DNA from: Marinobacterium sedimentorum
GTDB lineage: Bacteria; Pseudomonadota; Gammaproteobacteria; Pseudomonadales; Balneatricaceae
Length of the DNA stretch: 64,000 nucleotides
Reading direction: 5' to 3'
Assembly (NCBI RefSeq): GCF_024267675.1
Contig: NZ_JALDYX010000005.1
Span: 62,001-126,000, forward strand
Each line of letters starts with the position of its first letter. Positions within the stretch are counted from its first letter, which is position 1. The position numbers were made by a program, and so were the translations under genes. Below the pieces are notes generated by a model that did not search any database, had not been told where the DNA came from, and was given only the letters and a program-made list of their open reading frames with translations. Positions 58,332 to 64,000 of this stretch are shown one piece after another.

Positions 58332-58496
58332 CGTTTTCACTCTGGTGCGGCAGTTGATCCCTGTCAGCATCATGACTGTTCACTTGCACAAAAAACAAGA
58401 CGCCAGGGCGACTTTTTTCTGTCGTCTGAACGAAGCCCTGTAACAGTTGCGGCATGATAATGGCTGCAGTCCGAATCCCACTGCGCAGGTGCTCTA

Positions 58497-59942
58497 ATGC
58501 GAAGAACCAAGATAGTTGCGACCCTAGGCCCATCCAGCGAAACCCCGGAACAGATCGCCCGCCTGGTGAAAGCCGGCGTTGATGTGGTACGGCTCAACTT
58601 CTCCCACGGCAGCGCCGACGAACACCAGCTGCGGGCCGACCGGGTGCGCGAAGCCGCCCGCGCCCAGGGCCGCCATGTAGCCATTCTGGGTGACCTGCAG
58701 GGCCCCAAGATCCGCATCTCCCGCTTTGCCGATGGCCCGGTGACCCTGGCCTCGGGCGACAGCTTTATTCTGGATGCCGCCATGGAAAGAGACGCCGGCA
58801 ACCAGCAACGGGTGGGGATCGACTACAAGGAACTGGTGGATGACTGCAGCGCCGGCGATATTCTGCTGCTGGACGACGGTCGCCTGGTGCTGGAAGTCAG
58901 CGCTGTACAGGGACGCGAAATCCATACAAGAGTGCAGATCGGTGGCAAGTTATCGAACAACAAGGGCATCAATCGCCAGGGTGGCGGCCTCTCGGCGGAC
59001 GCCCTGACCGACAAGGACAAAGCCGATATTCTCTCGGCGGCGAAGATAGGCGTGGATTACCTGGCCGTCTCCTTCCCCCGCAGTGGCGACGACATCCGCT
59101 ATGCCCGCGAGCTGCTCGAAGCCACCGGCAGCCAGGCCGGCATCATCGCCAAGATCGAACGGGCCGAGGCGGTGAGCTGCACCGAGGTGCTGGATGGGAT
59201 TATTGACGCCTCCAACGGCGTCATGGTGGCCCGTGGTGACCTGGGTGTGGAAATCGGCGATGCCGAGCTGATCGGCGTGCAGAAACAGATCATCGAACGC
59301 GCCCGCAAGCGCAACAAGCTCGTCATCACTGCCACCCAGATGATGGAATCCATGATCAGCAGCCCGATGCCGACCCGCGCCGAGGTCTCGGACGTGGCCA
59401 ACGCCGTGTTCGATGGCACCGATGCGGTCATGCTGTCGGCCGAAACCGCCGCCGGCGACTACCCGGTGGAAACGGTTGAAGCCATGGTGCGCGTCATTAA
59501 CGGCGCCGAAAAGCACCCCAGCATGCACAGCTCAAAGCACCGCATCAATCAGGCGTTCACCGAGATCGATGAAACCATTGGTCTGGCTGCCATGTATGCC
59601 GCCAACCACCTGGTGGGCGTCAAGGCGCTGATCTGCATGACCGCCACCGGCGCCACGCCGCTACTGATGTCCCGCATGAGCTCGTCGCTGCCGATCTTCG
59701 CCCTGGCGCCCAGCGGTGAAACCCTGAGACGCGTGGCCCTGTTCCGCGGTGTGCATCCGCTGGCCTATGACCTGTCGGGCCTCTCCAACGACCAGATCAA
59801 CCAGCAGGCGGTGGATGCCCTCAAGGTGCTGAACGTAGTGGCCGACGGCGATCTGGTGCTGATCACCAAGGGTGACTACATGAACGTGCACGGCGGCACC
59901 AATACACTGAAAGTGGTGCAGGTCGGCCAGCCGATTCACTGA
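58497..59942 (+). CDS. pyk: Pyruvate kinase
   Basis: Phosphoenolpyruvate plus ADP to pyruvate plus ATP. 481 residues. Motifs: RRTKIVATLGPSSETPEQI, VVRLNFSHGSADEH, LGDLQGPKIRI, the catalytic Lys in IIAKIERAEAV, the metal site GVMVARGDLGVEI, ITATQMMESMISSPMPTRAEVSDVANAVFDGTDAVMLSAETAAG. The C-terminal allosteric domain is complete. The PykA-like sequence (GGLSADALTDKDKADI) resembles the AMP-responsive type. Divergent from cdaR-glxK, so glycerate carbon would flow on through it. Confidence 0.94.
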   Translation: MRRTKIVATLGPSSETPEQIARLVKAGVDVVRLNFSHGSADEHQLRADRVREAARAQGRHVAILGDLQGPKIRISRFADGPVTLASGDSFILDAAMERDAGNQQRVGIDYKELVDDCSAGDILLLDDGRLVLEVSAVQGREIHTRVQIGGKLSNNKGINRQGGGLSADALTDKDKADILSAAKIGVDYLAVSFPRSGDDIRYARELLEATGSQAGIIAKIERAEAVSCTEVLDGIIDASNGVMVARGDLGVEIGDAELIGVQKQIIERARKRNKLVITATQMMESMISSPMPTRAEVSDVANAVFDGTDAVMLSAETAAGDYPVETVEAMVRVINGAEKHPSMHSSKHRINQAFTEIDETIGLAAMYAANHLVGVKALICMTATGATPLLMSRMSSSLPIFALAPSGETLRRVALFRGVHPLAYDLSGLSNDQINQQAVDALKVLNVVADGDLVLITKGDYMNVHGGTNTLKVVQVGQPIH

Positions 59943-59970
59943 TTTCCCAGCCGCAGCCTCTCCCCCGCGT

Positions 59971-59990
59971 CACCCTGCAATCGCAGGGTG
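59971..59990. terminator. Hairpin between pyk and the LysE gene
   Basis: CACCCTGC pairs with GCAGGGTG around AATC, extended outward by GCG/CGC. It lies between the convergent pyk and lysE-type genes with no T-run; a transcription brake in either direction is inferred from position. Confidence 0.5.
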
Positions 59991-59999
59991 GCGCGCCTG

Positions 60000-60623
60000 T
60001 CACAGCAGAATCAGCACCACGCAGCCGGCGGTAAGCGCCCCCATCAGCAGGTTGAACAGCCGCCAGTGGCCGGCCGTTTTCAGCAGGCGCCCGAGCGCCA
60101 CACCAAAGCCGGCCCAGAGCGCAATGGACGGCAGGTTCACCAGCCCCATCACGCCTATCACCACCACCACGGACGCGGTAAAGGCATCCCCACCCAGCGT
60201 AAAAGACGCTATCGCACTGATCGCCATTACCCAGGCCTTGGGATTGGCAAACTGAAACGCCGCCGCCTGCATAAATGTCATGGGCCTCGTCTCATCGCCA
60301 TCAAGGCGAACCCTGTTGGGTGGCGGTGCGCTGGCGATCTTCCAGGCCAGCCACAGCAGATAGACACTGCCCACCAGTTTCAAAGCCTGCTGCAGCACCG
60401 GCCATTGCTGAAACACCGCATTCAGCCCCAGCGCAACCGCACTCATCAGCACCATGACGCCAATCGAGATCCCCAGCATATGGGGCACAGTGCGGCGAAA
60501 GCCGTAGAGCGCACCTGAAGCCGTCAGCATCATGTTATTGGGGCCGGGCGTCGCCGACATGCTGAATGCAAACAGCATCATCGGGCCAACCAGCGCCAGC
60601 AATTCCGCCACGGGCGCATTCAT
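60000..60623 (-). CDS. LysE/RhtB-family amino acid exporter
   Basis: 207 residues from the ATG at 60623 (GGAGAAGGGG just upstream). Six TM helices; family start LLALVGPMMLFAFSMSATPGPNNMMLTASGALYGFRRTVPHMLGISIGV (the PGPN motif) and QAAAFQFANPKAWVMAISAIASF. Exports amino acids or analogues with proton exchange. Divergent from a MocR regulator across 346 bp that hold matching ATACAAT boxes, so it is the probable target of that regulator. Confidence 0.88.
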   Translation of the reverse strand: MNAPVAELLALVGPMMLFAFSMSATPGPNNMMLTASGALYGFRRTVPHMLGISIGVMVLMSAVALGLNAVFQQWPVLQQALKLVGSVYLLWLAWKIASAPPPNRVRLDGDETRPMTFMQAAAFQFANPKAWVMAISAIASFTLGGDAFTASVVVVIGVMGLVNLPSIALWAGFGVALGRLLKTAGHWRLFNLLMGALTAGCVVLILL

Positions 60624-60969
60624 GCCCCTTCTCCTGTCCAGAGCCCTGTCGAGAGCCCTGCCCATAGTCGTGCAACCCGGCCTCGCGCGGAGGCCGCACG
60701 CGACCGCCCGCGGCAGGTATTTTCAGCACTGGGTCTTTTGATCAACGGCATGGCTCACCTTCCCCGCTCTTGCGAATAGCTATTACGAATACGACTGTGA
60801 ATCCGCTAAATTGTATGGATACAATCAGGCGTAAATTCGCGATAAAAGTTAAACAATATCGATAGAAGACAGTATTATCCGCAGATCAAAAGGGTTCAAT
60901 TGTAGATTTGTCATGCATACAATCGATTGTCACCCTCACAATTCAGGCTCTGCCCCGCCGGAGAAGAAA
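60624..60969. promoter_or_regulatory. lysE/mocR divergent control region with MocR-type boxes
   Basis: ATTGTAT-GG-ATACAAT is a perfect dyad at 60810-60825. ATACAATC occurs again at 60918-60925, where it continues into the dyad ACAATCGATTGT. Paired ATACAAT-like boxes are the usual binding sites of PdxR/MocR regulators. No small gene is seen in the interval. Confidence 0.55.
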
Positions 60970-62391
60970 ATGACTGTTCAGCAACGTGCGCGATCCCGCT
61001 GCCACTGGCTGCCCGAGCTGGAGCGCCACAGCGGCCCGCTCTACAAGGCCCTGGTCGATCAGCTGGCCAGCGATATTGCCAGCGGCACCCTCAAGCCTGG
61101 CGACCGCCTGCCGCCCCAGCGTCTGCTGGCGGACGCGCTCCAGGTCACCCTGGGCACCATCACCCGCGCCTATCGCGAAGCAGAACGCCGTGGGCTGCTC
61201 GAAGCCCGCATCGGCAGTGGCACCCGTGTGCGCATGCAACAGACTGCGGCCCCCGGGTTTCGTCATCTGTCAGCCGCCAGGGACGACAGCATCGATTTGT
61301 CGCTGAGCGTGCCGATAGACAACCCGCTGCGCCAGCAGCAGCTATCGGTGCTGATGGAGCGCCTGGCCGGCAGGCCCGATGTCATTCAGGCCGCACTGAG
61401 CTATCAGCCCGAACAGGGCAACAGGGCGCAGCGGGCGAGTCTCGCTGCCTGGCTAAAGAACCAGGGCTTGCCGATGGACGCGGATGAACTGGTGCTGACC
61501 GAAGGTGGCCAGCATGCCGACTTCCTGGCGCTGCAGGTGCTGGTCCGGCCCGGCGAAGCCGTGGCCTCCGATGCCCTGACCTACCCGGGCATGATTGCCG
61601 CGGCACGCCAGCTGGGTTTGAAGCACCTGCCCGTACCCATGGATTCGCAGGGCATGCGGCCGGATGCCCTCGAGCGACTCTGCCAGCAGCAGCGCATCCG
61701 CCTGCTCTACCTGATGCCAGAGCACAACAACCCCACAGGCGCCCATATGAGCCAGGCCCGGCGTGAAGCCATAGTTGCCATTGCGCGGCGCTACGATCTG
61801 TTGCTGCTGGAGGATGGGGTTCAGTACGTGGCGCCCGAACATCGCGGCCAGGCCTTCTACCAGCTGGCGCCGGAACGTGCGCTGTACATTTTCAGCGTGT
61901 CGAAGATTCTGGCAGGCGGCCTGCGCTTTGGCGCGCTGCGGGCACCTGCCAGCCTGATAACCCAGCTGAGTGCGGGCCTGCGCGCCCAGTGCTGGGCCAG
62001 CTCCAGCCTGCCGGGCGCCATTGCCTGCGAATGGCTCTCATGCGGCATGGCCGATACGCTGATCGACTGGCAATGGCAGGAACTGGCGGCCCGCCAGCAG
62101 CTCATGCTTGAATGCCTGCAAGGATATGAACTGAACTACCACCCCTGCGGTTTGCACGCCTGGCTGGCGCTGCCGGACCCCTGGCGAGCGGTCGAGTTTG
62201 TCCAGCGTGCCGCAGAACGGGGTGTCACCCTGATCGGCGCCGAGCCCTTTTGCGTCGGCAGCCAGCCCGCGCCTCAGGCGGTGCGAATCTGCATCACACC
62301 GCCGCCTTCCCGGGAGCAGCTAAAAATTGCGCTGGAGCGCCTGAAGGAGTTGCTGCACGAAGGCCCGCCGCTGAAGGCTCTGCTGGTGTAA
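60970..62391 (+). CDS. MocR-type GntR regulator with aminotransferase domain
   Basis: 473 residues from the ATG at 60970, chosen for the GGAGAAGAAA just upstream; an ATG at 60913 lies inside an operator box. N-terminal GntR helix-turn-helix (LYKALVDQLASDIASGTLKPGDRLPPQRLLADALQVTLGTITRAYREAERRGLLEARIGSGTRV) and an aminotransferase domain with YQPEQGNRAQRASLAAWL, LMPEHNNPTGAHMS and the PLP lysine in IFSVSKILAGGLRFGALRAP. Divergent lysE-type exporter, an arrangement common for amino-acid-sensing MocR proteins. Confidence 0.88.
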   Translation: MTVQQRARSRCHWLPELERHSGPLYKALVDQLASDIASGTLKPGDRLPPQRLLADALQVTLGTITRAYREAERRGLLEARIGSGTRVRMQQTAAPGFRHLSAARDDSIDLSLSVPIDNPLRQQQLSVLMERLAGRPDVIQAALSYQPEQGNRAQRASLAAWLKNQGLPMDADELVLTEGGQHADFLALQVLVRPGEAVASDALTYPGMIAAARQLGLKHLPVPMDSQGMRPDALERLCQQQRIRLLYLMPEHNNPTGAHMSQARREAIVAIARRYDLLLLEDGVQYVAPEHRGQAFYQLAPERALYIFSVSKILAGGLRFGALRAPASLITQLSAGLRAQCWASSSLPGAIACEWLSCGMADTLIDWQWQELAARQQLMLECLQGYELNYHPCGLHAWLALPDPWRAVEFVQRAAERGVTLIGAEPFCVGSQPAPQAVRICITPPPSREQLKIALERLKELLHEGPPLKALLV

Positions 62392-62589
62392 AAAGACCCA
62401 GCGGAAATCCGCACCAAGACGGCACTCCGGGCACGGCGATACGACCGCAGGATGCGGCCCATCGAGAAAAGCAAAGCCAAATAACAGAATGCGCAGAACA
62501 AACAAAAGAACGCCGTGCAATGATGAGATGCCGCGGCGACACTGCTGGCCAGCAATATCGCCACGTAAAGGGATGGAATTAGCCGAAGG

Positions 62590-64000
62590 TTAGCGCAGGT
62601 CCGCCGGCAGGATGTCCAGCGGGATATTCTGGTAGCACACCGGGCGCAGGAAGCGGCGGATCGACAGGGTACCGACCGAGGTGGCACCGAAGTTGGTCGA
62701 GGCCGGGTAAGGCCCGCCATGCACCATGGTGTCGGACACCTCTACCCCGGTGGGAAAGCCGTTGGCCAGCACGCGGCCGGCCTTGCGTTCGAGAATCGGC
62801 AGCAGGCGCTGCGCCTGTGCCCTGTCGGCGCTGTCCAGCTGCAGGGTACAGGTCAGCTGCCCCTGCAGCGCGCGAGCGACGGTGAGCATTTGGTTGAAAT
62901 CTGCCACCTTCACCACCAGCCCCACCGGACCAAACACCTCTTCACCCAGCACCTCGTTTGCAAGCCAGGCCGTGCCGGTGGTTTCGTACAGGGAGGGTGT
63001 GGCTTCACGCAGGCTGCACTGGGTCGACATAAGGTCCTGCACGCCATCCGCCTGCTGCAATCGGCGGGCACCGCTGCGATACGCCTCGGCAATGCCATCG
63101 GTCAGCATGGTCTGGGTAGCGACCGCTGCCAGCGCCTGCCTGGCCTCTGCAACAAAGGCATCCGCATCGGGCCCTGCGATCACAATCGCCAGGCCCGGGT
63201 TGGTACAGAACTGGCCGGCACCCATGGTCAGCGCGCCCGCCCAGCCGCTCGCCAGGGCCGATGCCCGCGCCGACAGTGCCTGGGGCAGCAGGAACATCGG
63301 ATTCACCGACCCCAGCTCGCCGAAGAACGGAATGGGCTCGGGACGCTGCGCACAGAGATCAAACAGGGCACGCCCGCCCCCCAGGCTGCCGGTAAAACCC
63401 ACGGCCCTGATCAGCGGATGCTGCACCAGCGCCTGGCCCAGATCCCGACTGCCCCCCTGAATCAGCGAGAACACGCCCGGATGCACATCACAGGCCTTGC
63501 ACGCCGCCTCGATGGCCTGGGCCACCAGTTCTCCGGTGCCCGGATGCGCCTCGTGTCCCTTGACCACCACCGGGCAGCCCGCGGCCAGCGCCGCCGCGGT
63601 ATCGCCGCCGGCCACTGAAAAGGCCAGCGGAAAGTTGGAGGCGCCAAACACGGCCACCGGGCCTATGGGCCGCTGCATCAGGCGCAAATCAGGACGCGGC
63701 AAGGGCGCACGGTCCGGCAATGCTGCATCGTATTTGCGATCCAGATAGTCACCGGATTCGATATGTTGCGCGAACAGGCGCAGCTGGCCGACGGTGCGTC
63801 CGCGCTCGCCGATCAGACGGGCTTGCGGCAGACCGGTTTCCTGGCAGCCAATCTCGGTGATGGCATCGCCACGGGCATCAATTTCATCGGTGATGCGCCT
63901 GAGCAAGGCTGCCCGCTCGGCACGGCTGCTGTAGCCATAACTTTCAAAGGCGGCTTCCGCGGCCTGGGCCGCGGTATCGACCATGGCCGGCGTGCCGGCG
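62590..64000 (-). CDS. 2,5-dioxovalerate (alpha-ketoglutarate semialdehyde) dehydrogenase, N-terminus outside window
   Basis: Oxidises alpha-ketoglutarate semialdehyde to 2-oxoglutarate with NAD(P)+, last step of glucarate, galactarate, arabinose and hydroxyproline catabolism. About 470 codons are present; by comparison with the roughly 525-residue family the first 40-50 lie beyond position 64000, and the frame is open at the edge. Motifs: RPIGPVAVFGASNFPLAFSVAGGDTAAALAAGCPVVVKGHEAHPGTGE, FTGSLGGGRAL, catalytic Glu in FFGELGSVNPMFLLP, catalytic Cys in GAGQFCTNPGLAIV. The HPGTGE and GQFCTNPG forms are typical of this ALDH subgroup. It fits the sugar-acid theme of cdaR-glxK. Confidence 0.88.
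   Translation of the reverse strand, partial: AGTPAMVDTAAQAAEAAFESYGYSSRAERAALLRRITDEIDARGDAITEIGCQETGLPQARLIGERGRTVGQLRLFAQHIESGDYLDRKYDAALPDRAPLPRPDLRLMQRPIGPVAVFGASNFPLAFSVAGGDTAAALAAGCPVVVKGHEAHPGTGELVAQAIEAACKACDVHPGVFSLIQGGSRDLGQALVQHPLIRAVGFTGSLGGGRALFDLCAQRPEPIPFFGELGSVNPMFLLPQALSARASALASGWAGALTMGAGQFCTNPGLAIVIAGPDADAFVAEARQALAAVATQTMLTDGIAEAYRSGARRLQQADGVQDLMSTQCSLREATPSLYETTGTAWLANEVLGEEVFGPVGLVVKVADFNQMLTVARALQGQLTCTLQLDSADRAQAQRLLPILERKAGRVLANGFPTGVEVSDTMVHGGPYPASTNFGATSVGTLSIRRFLRPVCYQNIPLDILPADLR

Overview
The window comes from a GC-rich gammaproteobacterial chromosome. Ferredoxin-type CysI with its DUF934 partner, the 531-residue isocitrate lyase, CcoG, type III glutamine synthetase and the ProVWX betaine importer fit a marine Oceanospirillales- or Pseudomonas-like organism; the genus is inference and was not determined. 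The GC-rich housekeeping backbone is broken by three foreign-looking stretches at about 12.6-17.2 kb, 38.6-53.6 kb and 53.9-55.9 kb.

Backbone, left part (1-12.4 kb): a secreted protein cut by the window edge, tetR divergent from trpBA, a cysI-DUF934 operon behind a MocR regulator, ccoG, a secreted hypothetical, creA, a pirin-doxX pair and a marR.

First island (12.7-17.0 kb, AT-rich): a HigB-like toxin with a HigA/ImmA-type antitoxin-protease points at a convergent three-gene operon. That operon encodes a thymidylate-synthase-fold enzyme with the Asp typical of dCMP hydroxymethylases, a uracil-DNA-glycosylase-fold protein, and a protein resembling clade 3 of the alpha-glutamyl/putrescinyl thymine pyrophosphorylases. 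The third gene is one A short of being in frame with its translationally coupled ATG. This is the best candidate here for an undescribed nucleotide or DNA-base modification (or defence) system.

Backbone, middle (17.5-38.3 kb): araC/isomerase, tpx, an MFS exporter, lysR/aceA, katG bracketed by inverted repeats, mscS, nhaA, a UPF0303 gene, proVWX, a PfpI/DJ-1 gene, and glnN with a sigma-54 promoter and an NtrC-type site. A block of covarying hairpin repeats lies between aceA and katG.

Second island (38.6-53.5 kb): small accessory genes (GNAT, FMN reductase, DUF6429, YdeI-like, haloacetate dehalogenase), IS110 scars around an orphan RebB gene, a second UDG-fold gene, a group II intron remnant, a frameshifted IS110, then a TIR gene and a complete ABC three-component (ABC-3C) conflict system, ending at an ISAs1-family element with intact ends and a 10-bp target duplication. 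A 282-bp MITE has split an Excalibur-domain gene. An attC-like hairpin between the ABC-3C operon and the TIR gene hints at integron-cassette ancestry.

Right part (53.9-64 kb): a six-copy degenerate repeat array, then a carbohydrate-acid block: glycerate kinase with its CdaR regulator, divergent pyruvate kinase, a LysE exporter with a divergent MocR regulator, and a 2,5-dioxovalerate (alpha-ketoglutarate semialdehyde) dehydrogenase running off the right edge. I saw no tRNA, rRNA gene or CRISPR array.
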